From: Solimicrobium sp040544425
GTDB taxonomy: Bacteria > Pseudomonadota > Gammaproteobacteria > Burkholderiales > Burkholderiaceae_D
Assembly (NCBI GenBank): GCA_040544425.1
Contig: JBEONO010000011.1
Location: 1-64,000, forward strand
Direction of reading: 5' to 3'
Length of the DNA stretch: 64,000 bases
Positions 44,219-53,757 of this stretch are shown here, one piece after another (positions within the stretch are counted from its first letter, which is position 1; each line of letters opens with the position of its first letter). The notes beneath the pieces were generated by a model. It ran no database searches and had not been told where the DNA came from. It saw only the letters and a program-made list of their open reading frames with translations. Both the position numbers and the translations under genes were made by a program.

Positions 44219-45337
44219 CTAACTGCCGAAAACGGCGTCCACCCAACCCAATAGCTTTTTGATGGGCGCAGGCAGCGGTGCCGCGTGGCATTGCGCCAGC
44301 GGATACCAAACATGCGTGTCTTCTGAAACAGCATATGAATCACTCATTACGCTGCATTGATAAGGCGTGATCTCCAACTTAAAGTGGGTAAATCCGTGAG
44401 TGAATTTTTCCAGGCTTTGAACAGAGTCCAACGCACCAAATTCCTGTACGGTTTTTTTTACTTGCAGCAGCACCTGACTGTCACTCTGACTGGAGTCGTG
44501 AGCAAGTTCCGGCAGTGAGTACAGACCGCCCCAGATTCCCGTCCCTGGCCGTTTTTCAAGCAAGACCTGTTGCGCCTGATTGACGACCACTAACATATTG
44601 ACCTGTTTCGTTGGCACTGCCTTCTTTGGCGCACGCGCCGGTAGTTCGGCGATGCGATTGGTTGCCAGGGCGACGCAACGATTCTGCAACGGGCAATCTG
44701 TGCAACGCGGTTTGGTTCTGGTACAGAGGGTTGCGCCGAGATCCATCAAGCCTTGGGTATACGATTGAATATCAACTATTGGCAATAGCGCCTCTGCGCG
44801 CAGCCATAAATCGTTCTCAACCAATTTACTGGATGGATAACCGTCGATACCAAACACGCGGGTGAATACCCGTTTGACATTGCCATCCAAAATCGCAGCA
44901 CGGGCACCATATGAAAATGCAGCAATGGCCGCGGCAGTAGAACGACCGATGCCAGGAAGATCAGCCAGCAGTGCCGGTTGATCAGGAAATTTGCCACCAT
45001 ATTCCATTGCCACGCGCTTGGCACAGGCGTGTAAATTGCGCGCCCTGGTGTAATACCCCAGGCCGCTCCAATGCGCCATCACTTGCTCGCTGCTGGCGTT
45101 GACCAGACTTTGCACATCGGGGAAGCTGTCCAGGAATTTCTGGTAATACGGAATGACGGCAGTTACCTGAGTCTGTTGCAACATGATTTCAGATACCCAT
45201 ACACGATACGCGTCTGTGGTTTGCTGCCACGGCAAACTGTGCCTGCCATGACGTTTTTGCCAGTGAATGACCGCCTCTGAGAAACCCGGATCAATGTAGT
45301 CGTTCGAGCCAGGTAGATTATCGACTACTCTCTTCAA
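44219..45337 (-). CDS. mutY: A/G-specific adenine glycosylase
   Basis: A 372-residue enzyme that removes adenine opposite 8-oxoguanine. The helix-hairpin-helix is LPGIGRSTAAAIAAFSYG, with the catalytic Asp in ILDGNVKRVFTR. The 4Fe-4S cysteines are CTRTKPRCTDCPLQNRC. A C-terminal Nudix-like 8-oxoG recognition domain follows. It overlaps the dynamin-like gene by 4 nt and shares its operon with mutM. Confidence 0.96.
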   Translation of the reverse strand: MKRVVDNLPGSNDYIDPGFSEAVIHWQKRHGRHSLPWQQTTDAYRVWVSEIMLQQTQVTAVIPYYQKFLDSFPDVQSLVNASSEQVMAHWSGLGYYTRARNLHACAKRVAMEYGGKFPDQPALLADLPGIGRSTAAAIAAFSYGARAAILDGNVKRVFTRVFGIDGYPSSKLVENDLWLRAEALLPIVDIQSYTQGLMDLGATLCTRTKPRCTDCPLQNRCVALATNRIAELPARAPKKAVPTKQVNMLVVVNQAQQVLLEKRPGTGIWGGLYSLPELAHDSSQSDSQVLLQVKKTVQEFGALDSVQSLEKFTHGFTHFKLEITPYQCSVMSDSYAVSEDTHVWYPLAQCHAAPLPAPIKKLLGWVDAVFGS

Positions 45338-47271
45338 GCTGCCACCGGTATATGTCCCAGGGCACCGGTCAAGGCAGACATGATTTCAGCTTCCAGTTCA
45401 GCCAGTCCGTTTTTTAAACCTTCAAGTTCGGACTGCATCACTTCAAAAGACATGATTTTATCTTCGAGACTGTCGGTTGCCATATTGATTCGCTGGATCG
45501 ATTGCATGCGATTTTTCAGCTGCAACTTATGCTCCTGGATCTGCGCCTCGAGTGGTGCCATGATCGCTTTTTGCCAGGCTTCCACATCACGATTGGCCGC
45601 TAAAAAGCATTGCTTGACACGATTGGCAATCGAATCAAAAAACTTTTGCATCAGCGATACGCGCGAGGTGGTCAGCAGTGTGACGACGCCGAACTGTTGT
45701 TGAAATACGGCTTCCACTGCATCCAGTTCAGCACGGTATTTATCGAGTGAAAACGGCATCGGGGTATTCAGGGTCAGGCCATGTTCGGTCGAGAATTTTT
45801 TGTACATGATGCTCATCATTTCGAAAATCTCATTGGTCTTTTGCGACGACATATTCAAGTTGCGCCGGGTCCGGCCAAAGAATTCCTGTACCGCACTGAC
45901 CATACCGGTAGACAGTGTGCTGCTTTCCATCGCCTTGCGTGTTTTTCTGACTTCTTCTTTCAGAATATCCATCCCGAGGTTGGTAAACACTTCAGTCGAC
46001 AGGCGAGTAAATACCGAGCGAGTACCTTGCAGCTTCATGATGCTTTGATCAAATTCGAGCTTTTCAATTTCAACCCGCTTCATCATGTGCTCGATGACTT
46101 TCTTATTTTTGCCGCGCAGGCTCTTCAGCTCTGACATCTGTTCAAAGACACCGCGATGCCGTGCGCCGAGCAAGGAATGCTGAACCTGCAGCAGGCTTTG
46201 TATGTCTTTATCCAGTTGGTTGCGAATGATTTCTTGCTTGGAGGGGATCAGTTCGTCGGACAGTGCGCGTTCAAGTTTGGGTAACCGGCTCTTGGCCAGC
46301 AAGGGCGCATCACCGTGAATTTTTGCGACCAGCCCTTTTTGCGCCGATACCGGGAAGATCTGACTTTCGTTCAAGGACAGCAAATGTGCGGCGGAACTGA
46401 TCTGGCTATTGATTTGGGATTCGATTTCTTCTGCTGAGCGCAATTCATCCCACATACTGTCGATCTTGTTCAGGATAACCATGCGGCCAGGTCCTGCACC
46501 GATATGATTGCGCCACACATCGATATCGCTCTTCGTAACACCGGTATCGGCTGCCAGAATAAACAGCACGGCATGCGCATTCGGGATTAGATTGAGCGTC
46601 AGTTCCGGTTCAGTACCAATCGCGTTCAAGCCCGGGGTATCGACGATAATCAACCCGTCTTTGAGCAGCGGATGCGGAAAATTGATAATGGCGTGACGCC
46701 ACTGAGAAATTTCCACCATGCCGTGTTCGTCGATTTCGAGGGCGGAATCAGGATCATCTTCATGGTACAGGCCATATGACTTGGCCTCAGCGGCTGGAAC
46801 TCGCTTGGTCATGCTCACTTGCTTGAATGCTTCCAGCATGCCGTCGGCGGAATTGATGTCCAGCGGCAGGACCGACCAGACCTGATTTTGCGATTTGAAT
46901 TCGCTGGTGGTCTGCGCTTCAGCGCGGGTTTCGATCGGCAGCAGGCGAATGCTTGGCGGGAAGGTTTCGTCGTAGAGCAACTCGGTCGGGCACATGGTGG
47001 TGCGGCCGGCCGAAGATGGCAGGATCCGCTGACCGTATTCGGCGAAAAATATCGCGTTAATCAATTCAGATTTACCACGCGAGAATTCAGCGACGAACGC
47101 GATTGTCAATTTATCGTCGGTCAATTTTTCCAGCAGGTTGGTGATGCGCTGCTCGGTGACGACGTCCGAGGTGTTGGCGGCGCGAGTCCATGCTCTGTAG
47201 CGATGTAATGCATTGACAACGCCACTGCGCCATTCACTGTACTGCTGAAATTTCTTGACTAGAGTGCTCAT
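45334..47271 (-). CDS. Bacterial dynamin-like GTPase
   Basis: A 645-residue large GTPase. The P-loop is FVAEFSRGKSELINAIF, with a switch threonine region in SSAGRTTMCPTEL. G3 is IVDTPGLNAIG and G4 is ILNKIDSMWDE. Long helical middle and C-terminal parts follow, with no clear transmembrane segment, so membrane contact may be through a paddle. It lies between mutM and mutY on the same strand. The role may be membrane remodelling or repair; no DNA-repair role is implied by sequence. Confidence 0.88.
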   Translation of the reverse strand: MSTLVKKFQQYSEWRSGVVNALHRYRAWTRAANTSDVVTEQRITNLLEKLTDDKLTIAFVAEFSRGKSELINAIFFAEYGQRILPSSAGRTTMCPTELLYDETFPPSIRLLPIETRAEAQTTSEFKSQNQVWSVLPLDINSADGMLEAFKQVSMTKRVPAAEAKSYGLYHEDDPDSALEIDEHGMVEISQWRHAIINFPHPLLKDGLIIVDTPGLNAIGTEPELTLNLIPNAHAVLFILAADTGVTKSDIDVWRNHIGAGPGRMVILNKIDSMWDELRSAEEIESQINSQISSAAHLLSLNESQIFPVSAQKGLVAKIHGDAPLLAKSRLPKLERALSDELIPSKQEIIRNQLDKDIQSLLQVQHSLLGARHRGVFEQMSELKSLRGKNKKVIEHMMKRVEIEKLEFDQSIMKLQGTRSVFTRLSTEVFTNLGMDILKEEVRKTRKAMESSTLSTGMVSAVQEFFGRTRRNLNMSSQKTNEIFEMMSIMYKKFSTEHGLTLNTPMPFSLDKYRAELDAVEAVFQQQFGVVTLLTTSRVSLMQKFFDSIANRVKQCFLAANRDVEAWQKAIMAPLEAQIQEHKLQLKNRMQSIQRINMATDSLEDKIMSFEVMQSELEGLKNGLAELEAEIMSALTGALGHIPVAA

Positions 47272-47316
47272 GGTTCCCTCTTCGCGCTGATTTTTAATCG
47301 ATCTTGGTTTTTATTA

Positions 47317-48144
47317 TTAACGTGATTTCTGGCATTTTACGCAGTAAAAAGTGCTGCGCTGCCCCTGCTTGATTTGCCGAATCGGGGCATAACAAACCCG
47401 GCAGGGCAAATCGGTCCGATTATAAACAAAGTAATTTTGCTGAAAGTATCCGGATGCACCGTTAACATTCACAAAATCCTTCAGGCTACTGCCCCCCTGA
47501 ATTATCGCTTCGGCAAGAATTTTCTTGATCGCTGCGGCCAGCTTTTTATAACGCGCCAAACTTATTTCATCAACTGGCGTCAAGGGGTTGATACCGGAAA
47601 TGAAAAGGCTCTCTGAAGCATAGATGTTTCCGACCCCAACTACAACATCCCCTGCCAATAACATTTGCTTGACGCTGATTCTACGATGTCTTGTCTGCTT
47701 ATATAAGACTGCGCCATCAAATTGATCAGTTAATGGCTCCATTCCCAGCTTTTGCAGCAAAGGATGTTGTTCTATTGCACCATCATTATGGTCATGCCAC
47801 AGCACTGCGCCGAAACGCCGCGGATCGGTCAGTCTCAATAACTGATTGCCGAGGACGATATCGACATGGTCATGCAACTGAGCTGCTGTATTTTTTGGCA
47901 ACACGCGAATGTGTCCGGACATCCCCAAATGGATAATCAGGACACCATGTTTAAAATTTATCAACAGATATTTGCCCCGGCGACCAGTACTCTGCACAGT
48001 CTGACCGACCAGGGTCTGCTGCAGATTTTCCGGGAACGGCCAGCGCAGCCCGGAGCGCCGCAGTACCAGAGCAGATACTTTATGTGACACTAAATATGGG
48101 TTAATCCCTAAACGGGTGACTTCAACTTCAGGTAATTCGGGCAT
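47317..48144 (-). CDS. mutM: Formamidopyrimidine-DNA glycosylase
   Basis: A 275-residue Fpg, which removes 8-oxoguanine and formamidopyrimidines. The catalytic N-terminal Pro is in MPELPEVEVTRLGI, a helix-two-turn-helix part contains VGVGNIYASESLF, and a C-terminal zinc finger uses CRVC and CVKC. It is the start of the mutM-dynamin-mutY run and lies divergent from the TPR lipoprotein. Confidence 0.96.
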   Translation of the reverse strand: MPELPEVEVTRLGINPYLVSHKVSALVLRRSGLRWPFPENLQQTLVGQTVQSTGRRGKYLLINFKHGVLIIHLGMSGHIRVLPKNTAAQLHDHVDIVLGNQLLRLTDPRRFGAVLWHDHNDGAIEQHPLLQKLGMEPLTDQFDGAVLYKQTRHRRISVKQMLLAGDVVVGVGNIYASESLFISGINPLTPVDEISLARYKKLAAAIKKILAEAIIQGGSSLKDFVNVNGASGYFQQNYFVYNRTDLPCRVCYAPIRQIKQGQRSTFYCVKCQKSR

Positions 48145-48238
48145 AATTCGGTCTATTCGTGTTGTCCACCAGTGCGCATTATCCAGCTATGTGCATTGAA
48201 TTGGCATCTTAATCTGCTTTTTGGACGGGATTGATCTC

Positions 48239-50035
48239 TTGAAAATTTCTTACTTTATTGTTCCGCTGACTTTGTCGCTTAGCATATTAACCGGATGCAC
48301 CAGCCTGACAGCACCGCCCAACACAGCCTCCTCTTCCCCAGTAACAGAACCGATACCAGATACCGCCGCAGACAGCTCAGAGCAGCAGGCTCTCGCCGAC
48401 AAGGTGGATCTGCCCAATGTCGATTTGACCGACGAAATATTTTTCAAAATCGTCAGTTCGGAAGTTGCGTTCAAGCGCGGTGAATTCGCAGAAGCGTATG
48501 CAACCCTGATGGAATTAGGGCAAAAAACGCATGATCCGCGTCTCCCAAAACGCGCCCTGGAAATGGCTCTGCTGGCCAAACAACCCGCGCAGGCATTTTA
48601 TGCCTCACGCTTTTGGTATGAATATGCACCCCATTCTGAAGAAGCGCTGCAATATTATTTGGGCTTCTTGGTTCTTAACAATGATTACCCTGCAGTGAAA
48701 TCGCTGGTGGGAAAAAAACTGGAAAATGCCAGCCCCAAAGAGCGCGGCCTGATCATTTTGCAGACCCAACGTCTGGTCATGCGCAGCGCGAACAAGGATG
48801 CCTCGTTTAAATTATTGGAAGACATCTGTCAGCCTTATCCCGATTATCTGGAGTCGCATCTGGCACTGGCTCAGGCGGCATTTGCCAGTAACAACAGCAC
48901 CCGCGCCATGATCGAAGCGCGCGCCGCGCTGAAAGTTGATCCAGGCTCGCAAATTGCGGTGCTAACTGTTGCACAGGTAAGCGCTTCACCTGAAGAGTCC
49001 TTAAAAGTTCTTGCGGACTTTTTATCACAAAACCCGGGCGCGCATGAAGTGCGGCGCGCGTATGCCGGCATGCTGGTCGAGCAAAAACAGTATGCCGAGG
49101 CGCGCAGTCAGTTCAATCTGTTGTTGGCCGAAAAGCCTGATGATGCTGCAGTTTTGTATACCCTGGGTGTGCTGGCCCTGCAAATGAATGATGCTCCAGC
49201 TGCGGAAAAAAACCTGAAGGCATTTGTCGGCATGGTCGATGCGACGCAATCAGAACAACGTGATCCGACCACGGCCTACCTGTATTTATCGCAAATAGCC
49301 GATGACAAAAAAGACGGCGCTGCGGCAATGGCATGGCTGAATAAAATCCAGTCGTATGATGGAAAAAATGCAGCTTACTTCAACGCACAATTGCGTCTTG
49401 CGGTACTCAAGTCAAAGTACGAATCGCTGGAACGGGCGCGTGAATTTTTACACGAAATGAATGGCAGCCCGGAAGAGAAAGTCCAGATCATTCAGCTGGA
49501 CGCCGAACTGTTGCGCAACGCGGGTCGCGACCAGGAAGCCATTGCGTTACTGCAGGAAGCAATCAAAAACAATCCTGACAACCCGGACCTGCTGTACGAC
49601 TTCGCAATGATGGCGGAAAAATTTGACCGCATCGATGAAATGGAAACGGCATTGCGCCATGTGATTGCCATCAATCCGGAAAATCAACATGCTTACAATG
49701 CTCTCGGTTATTCTCTGGCGGATAGAAATATTCGTTTGCCGGAAGCGCGCATACTGATTGAAAAAGCACTTGCGCTGGCACCCGATGACGCGTTTATTAT
49801 GGACAGCATGGGTTGGCTGGAATTCCGGGAAAACAAGGCGCAGTCCGCGCTGACTTACCTGGAGCGCGCCTACAAGATCCGCCCCGATGCGGATATTGCG
49901 GTGCATGTCGGCGAGGTATTGTGGAGTCTCGGCGAGCAGCAAAAAGCCATCGCGATCTGGAGAGAAGCCAAACAAAAAGATCCGAAGAACGCTTCTTTGA
50001 AGAATACTCTGGAACGCCTCAAGGTCAATCTGTAA
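48239..50035 (+). CDS. TPR lipoprotein
   Basis: A protein of about 598 residues with a lipobox (LSILTGC) and a long Ser/Thr/Pro linker, then at least ten TPRs across the rest, including the degenerate N-terminal set and clear ones at DPGSQIAVLTVAQVS, QKQYAEARSQFNLLL, NPDNPDLLYDFAMMAEKFDR and NPENQHAYNALGYSLADR. A TTG at 48239 with GGGA 8 nt upstream is preferred; a TTG at 48221 is possible. It precedes lolB by 37 bp and may take part in outer-membrane assembly. The family is common in beta-proteobacteria. Confidence 0.85.
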   Translation: MKISYFIVPLTLSLSILTGCTSLTAPPNTASSSPVTEPIPDTAADSSEQQALADKVDLPNVDLTDEIFFKIVSSEVAFKRGEFAEAYATLMELGQKTHDPRLPKRALEMALLAKQPAQAFYASRFWYEYAPHSEEALQYYLGFLVLNNDYPAVKSLVGKKLENASPKERGLIILQTQRLVMRSANKDASFKLLEDICQPYPDYLESHLALAQAAFASNNSTRAMIEARAALKVDPGSQIAVLTVAQVSASPEESLKVLADFLSQNPGAHEVRRAYAGMLVEQKQYAEARSQFNLLLAEKPDDAAVLYTLGVLALQMNDAPAAEKNLKAFVGMVDATQSEQRDPTTAYLYLSQIADDKKDGAAAMAWLNKIQSYDGKNAAYFNAQLRLAVLKSKYESLERAREFLHEMNGSPEEKVQIIQLDAELLRNAGRDQEAIALLQEAIKNNPDNPDLLYDFAMMAEKFDRIDEMETALRHVIAINPENQHAYNALGYSLADRNIRLPEARILIEKALALAPDDAFIMDSMGWLEFRENKAQSALTYLERAYKIRPDADIAVHVGEVLWSLGEQQKAIAIWREAKQKDPKNASLKNTLERLKVNL

Positions 50036-50072
50036 TTCATTTCAGGCACACTGGTTGTGCCTTTTCATTTTT

Positions 50073-50666
50073 ATGCGCAGAATAATCGTCACTATCTGTC
50101 TGTTGGGCCTGATGTCAGCATGCACCAGCATCAAACAGCCGTCCACCAGTCAATCAATGGCGTCCCGAACCTACCAGACGCACATCGATATGGCGGGACG
50201 CCTGTCCGCACAATATGAAGCCAATTATCGGGAACAGTCGATCAGCGTGCATTTCAATTGGTCACAGACGCCTGAACAAATCCTGATCAGCCTCGACTCT
50301 CCCACTGGTCAAACAGTTGCGACAATCTTGATCAATGCCGACGGTGCACGATTAACCGAAGCGGATAAACCACCGCGCTTTGCCAGCGACATCAACCAGT
50401 TATCAACCGAAGTGTTGGGCTGGCCGCTGCCGGTAGCCGGTTTGCGCGACTGGCTGCAAGGCTATCTGAATGCTGAGCACGCGACACAGATTACCAAAGC
50501 CAATTCAGACCAGACCTTTGCCGTGGAGGGCTGGCAATTGCGCTATGTCAGCTGGGAAACTGAAGCCAATTTCGAACGGCCGAGGCGCCTGGATATGTCG
50601 CGCCAGACCGAGCAGGCCGGTCAGGTTTCGCTGCGCATTGTGGTCGACTCATGGAATACACCATGA
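50073..50666 (+). CDS. lolB: Outer-membrane lipoprotein receptor LolB
   Basis: A 197-residue lipoprotein with the lipobox LMSAC, then a barrel with GRLSAQYEANYREQSISVHF, WSQTPEQILISLDSPTGQTV and DINQLSTEVLGWPLPVAGL, the LolB signatures. It receives lipoproteins from LolA and inserts them in the outer membrane. It overlaps ispE by 16 nt, the standard order lolB-ispE. Confidence 0.93.
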   Translation: MRRIIVTICLLGLMSACTSIKQPSTSQSMASRTYQTHIDMAGRLSAQYEANYREQSISVHFNWSQTPEQILISLDSPTGQTVATILINADGARLTEADKPPRFASDINQLSTEVLGWPLPVAGLRDWLQGYLNAEHATQITKANSDQTFAVEGWQLRYVSWETEANFERPRRLDMSRQTEQAGQVSLRIVVDSWNTP

Positions 50667-51559
50667 CTCCTGTCTTAGATGCAGAGCGCGGAAGTTTCCT
50701 GAACTGCCCGGCACCAGCCAAATTAAATTTGTTTTTGCACGTGACCGGCCAACGCCCGGATGGCTATCATCTGCTGGAATCAGCCTTTCAATTGGTCGAC
50801 CGTGCCGACACCTTGCATTTCACACGCCGCGCTGATGGCAAGATCTTGCGCAGCAACGATATTCCGGGCGTGCCGGCCGACTCTGATCTGGTGGTGCGCG
50901 CCGCCAGATTACTGCAGTCTCATACGCAAAGCCGATCCGGCGTTGAAATCACGCTGAAAAAAATCCTGCCGATGGGCGGCGGTCTGGGCGGCGGCTCGTC
51001 TGACGCGGCCAGCACCCTGATCGCCCTGAACTGTTTATGGAGTACCAACTTGTCGCGCCGGGAACTCATGGAATTGGGTGTCCGCTTAGGTGCCGATGTG
51101 CCCTTTTTTTTGTTTGGTCAAAATGCCTTTGCTCAGGGTATCGGCGAACAGTTAACTGCCTTGGACACCCCGGACTGCTGGTATGTGGTCATTGAGCCTG
51201 GTGTTGCCATCCCCACCGAGGCAATATTTTCCTCAAAAGCATTGACAAGAAATAGCCCATCTATTAAAGTAGCGGACTTCCATAGTTACCCCCAGGGTAA
51301 CTGGAAAAATGATTTGCAAAGCGTCGCTGTTCAACTGTTTCCTGAAGTATTGTTCGCCTTAAATTGGCTGGATCAATATGGAAATGCGAAGATGACGGGC
51401 TCTGGTTCTTGTGTATTTTGTGCCTGCGAAAGTGAGCTTGCCGCAACCGAAATCCTCAAGAATATTCCGACACGTTCTGATGGTCAGTTGCATATTTGGA
51501 ACGCCTGGAAGACCAAATCGTTAAGGGAACACCCATTAACGCACTGGATAAAATCATAG
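50651..51559 (+). CDS. ispE: 4-diphosphocytidyl-2-C-methyl-D-erythritol kinase
   Basis: A 302-residue GHMP kinase in the MEP isoprenoid pathway. N-terminal CPAPAKLNLFLHVTGQRPDG and YHLLESAFQLVD carry the substrate site; LPMGGGLGGGSSDAASTL is the ATP loop; KMTGSGSCVFCACES is the GHMP C-terminal motif. ATG 50651 or 50663 may be used. Confidence 0.96.
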   Translation: MEYTMTPVLDAERGSFLNCPAPAKLNLFLHVTGQRPDGYHLLESAFQLVDRADTLHFTRRADGKILRSNDIPGVPADSDLVVRAARLLQSHTQSRSGVEITLKKILPMGGGLGGGSSDAASTLIALNCLWSTNLSRRELMELGVRLGADVPFFLFGQNAFAQGIGEQLTALDTPDCWYVVIEPGVAIPTEAIFSSKALTRNSPSIKVADFHSYPQGNWKNDLQSVAVQLFPEVLFALNWLDQYGNAKMTGSGSCVFCACESELAATEILKNIPTRSDGQLHIWNAWKTKSLREHPLTHWIKS

Positions 51560-51636
51560 CTTTAATATAAGCAGATATATTCGGACGCCAGTTTCATGTT
51601 TTTCGTAAAATATTTAGATCGTTACGAAGAACCAGT

Positions 51637-51713
51637 AGGGGATTCGCCAAGTTGGTTAAGGCACTGGATTTTGATTCCAGCATGCGGAGGTTCGAGTCCT
51701 CCATCCCCTGCCA
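51637..51713 (+). tRNA. tRNA-Gln (UUG)
   Basis: A 77-nt cloverleaf with encoded CCA. The acceptor AGGGGAT pairs with ATCCCCT, and the anticodon stem CTGGA/TCCAG encloses TTTTGAT with TTG at 51671-51673. The T-arm is GGAGGTTCGAGTCCTCC. It sits in the conserved ispE-tRNA-prs interval. Confidence 0.97.
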
Positions 51714-51719
51714 AAATTC

Positions 51720-51753
51720 AAGCCGTCGCATTTCCATGATGCGACGGCTTTTT
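51720..51753 (+). terminator. Intrinsic terminator of tRNA-Gln
   Basis: AAGCCGTCGCA (51720-51730) and TGCGACGGCTT (51740-51750) make a perfect 11-bp stem followed by T-tract TTTTT (51749-51753). Confidence 0.92.
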
Positions 51754-51904
51754 AAGTTGATATTTCACATGTTCCTTGATTTCAGTTCGCATATCAAAAA
51801 TATCTAGGCTATAAATAATTAGAACCTTCTTTTTGGAAGTCGATAATTGGCCAGGTTTGGCTAAGTTTTGACTACTGAAATAACCATTTCGCCAAGAGGC
51901 AAGT

Positions 51905-52855
51905 ATGGCAAACGATAACTTGATGATCTTCACTGGCAATGCCAATCCTGCTTTGGCAGAGGGTGTTGCAAAGCAGTTGGGATTGACGCTTGGCAAAGCC
52001 GTCGTATCGAAATTTTCCGATGGTGAGATTACCGTCGAAATCAATGAAAACGTCCGCGGTAAAGACGTGTTCGTGATTCAGTCCACCTGCTCGCCAACTA
52101 ACGACAGCCTGATGGAATTGATGCTGATGGTCGATGCCTTGAAACGTGCTTCGGCCGGTCGCGTATCCGCTGCGATTCCTTATTTCGGCTATGCCCGCCA
52201 GGATCGCCGCCCACGCTCAGCGCGGGTTGCCATTTCAGCCAAGGTCATCGCGAACATGCTTGAAGACGTCGGTGTTGAGCGCGTTATCATCATGGATTTG
52301 CATGCGGATCAGATTCAGGGCTTTTTTGACATCCCGGTTGACAACATCTACGCCTCGCCATTGCTGTTAAAAGATTTGCTGTCCAAGAATTACGACGACT
52401 TGCTGGTCGTCTCTCCAGACGTCGGCGGTGTGGTACGTGCCCGGGCACTGGCAAAACATTTGAATTGCGACCTGGCGATTATCGACAAACGCCGTCCGAA
52501 AGCCAATGTATCCGAAGTGATGAACATCATCGGTGAAGTTGAAGGCCGTAACTGCGTGATTATGGACGACATGGTTGACACCGCAGGTACCTTGACCAAG
52601 GCAGCCGAGGTCTTGAAAGAACGTGGCGCGAAAAAAGTATTGGCGTATTGTACCCACCCGGTGTTATCGGGTCCGGCAATTCAGCGCATCAGCGATTCGC
52701 CGCTGGATGAATTGGTGGTCACCGACACGATACCGCTGACTGAAGCGGCCAGAAATTGCGGCAAGATCCGTCAATTATCCTGCGATGCGATTTTGGCTGA
52801 AACCATTCGCCGCATCACCAAAGGTGATTCAGTCATGTCGCTGTTTGCCGATTAG
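51905..52855 (+). CDS. prs: Ribose-phosphate pyrophosphokinase
   Basis: A 316-residue enzyme making PRPP from ribose 5-phosphate and ATP. NANPALAEGVAKQLGL, KFSDGEITVEINENVRGKDV, the PRPP loop VIMDDMVDTAGTL and YARQDRRPRSA are all canonical. It lies after the tRNA and before rplY. Confidence 0.97.
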   Translation: MANDNLMIFTGNANPALAEGVAKQLGLTLGKAVVSKFSDGEITVEINENVRGKDVFVIQSTCSPTNDSLMELMLMVDALKRASAGRVSAAIPYFGYARQDRRPRSARVAISAKVIANMLEDVGVERVIIMDLHADQIQGFFDIPVDNIYASPLLLKDLLSKNYDDLLVVSPDVGGVVRARALAKHLNCDLAIIDKRRPKANVSEVMNIIGEVEGRNCVIMDDMVDTAGTLTKAAEVLKERGAKKVLAYCTHPVLSGPAIQRISDSPLDELVVTDTIPLTEAARNCGKIRQLSCDAILAETIRRITKGDSVMSLFAD

Positions 52856-52867
52856 ATTTGTTTTTCA

Positions 52868-52892
52868 GGCAGTCCGTTTGGGCTGTCTTTTT
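52868..52892 (+). terminator. Terminator after prs
   Basis: GGCAGTCC (52868-52875) pairs with GGGCTGTC (52880-52887), with two G-T pairs, then TTTTT (52888-52892). It may stop or attenuate transcription before rplY. Confidence 0.7.
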
Positions 52893-52920
52893 CTGTTCCC
52901 TGGTCGCGGGGAACATTACC

Positions 52921-52948
52921 GCAAAAGAGTGAACAAAATCTCTTTTGC
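52921..52948 (+). promoter_or_regulatory. Leader hairpin before rplY
   Basis: GCAAAAGAG (52921-52929) and CTCTTTTGC (52940-52948) form a perfect 9-bp stem around a 10-nt loop, 17 nt before the rplY ATG. It could be part of a leader control structure for L25. Confidence 0.5.
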
Positions 52949-52965
52949 ACATTTTGGAGTATCAA

Positions 52966-53628
52966 ATGAAAGTTATTGCATTTAAACGCGAATTACAGGG
53001 CACCGGAGCGAGCCGCCGCCTGCGTAGAACTGGTCAGACACCAGGTATCGTATACGGTGGTACTGCATCGCCAGTCGCTATCACTTTGGATCACAACGCG
53101 CTGTACCATGCGTTGAAAAAAGAAGTGTTCCACGCTTCGATTCTGGATCTGGAAATTGACGGCGTAGTTGAAAAAGTCTTGTTGCGCGACTTCCAGGTCC
53201 ACGCCTACAAACAACTGGTCCTGCACGCTGATTTCCAACGTGTTGACGCTAACCACAAGATCCACGTCAAAGTGCCTCTGCACTTTATCAACGCGGATAT
53301 TTCCCCGGCAGTGAAATTGCATGCTGCGGTAATCAGCCACGTGATGGTTGAGTTGGAAATTTCTTGCCTGCCAGCGCAATTGCCGGAATTTATCGTTGCT
53401 GATCTGTCCGCGCTCGACTCCGGTCAGTCATTGCACGTTAAAGATCTGGTATTGCCAGAAGGCGTAACTGCCATCGTTCACGGTGAAAACCAGACCGTTG
53501 CAATCGCCGTGGTACCTGCCGGTGCAACTGCCGCTGAAGCCGAAGCTGCTCCTGCTGCTGCCGCTGCCGCAAAACCAGCTGCTGCTGCCAAAGCGGCCCC
53601 GGCCGCCAAACCAGCTGACAAAAAATAA
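52966..53628 (+). CDS. rplY: 50S ribosomal protein L25 / Ctc
   Basis: A 220-residue L25 of the long Ctc type, which binds 5S rRNA. The N-terminal domain starts MKVIAFKRELQGTGASRRL, with GQTPGIVYGG and DFQRVDANHKIHVKVPLHF. The C-terminal domain ends in an Ala/Lys/Pro-rich tail of about 40 residues. GGAG 7 nt before the ATG at 52966 decides the start over 52945. Confidence 0.96.
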   Translation: MKVIAFKRELQGTGASRRLRRTGQTPGIVYGGTASPVAITLDHNALYHALKKEVFHASILDLEIDGVVEKVLLRDFQVHAYKQLVLHADFQRVDANHKIHVKVPLHFINADISPAVKLHAAVISHVMVELEISCLPAQLPEFIVADLSALDSGQSLHVKDLVLPEGVTAIVHGENQTVAIAVVPAGATAAEAEAAPAAAAAAKPAAAAKAAPAAKPADKK

Positions 53629-53648
53629 TCGGATTGATTTCGGTTTGA

Positions 53649-53673
53649 AAACCGCCTTCCGGCGGTTTTTTTT
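53649..53673 (+). terminator. Intrinsic terminator after rplY
   Basis: AAACCGCC (53649-53656), loop TTCC, GGCGGTTT (53661-53668), then a run of T to 53673. Confidence 0.92.
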
Positions 53674-53757
53674 CGTCCTGACACTGCCCCAGAAACGGCA
53701 ATCTCCCCCTGACATTAAGCTGGTGCTCTCGGTGGACACATCCCGTATAATCACCGG

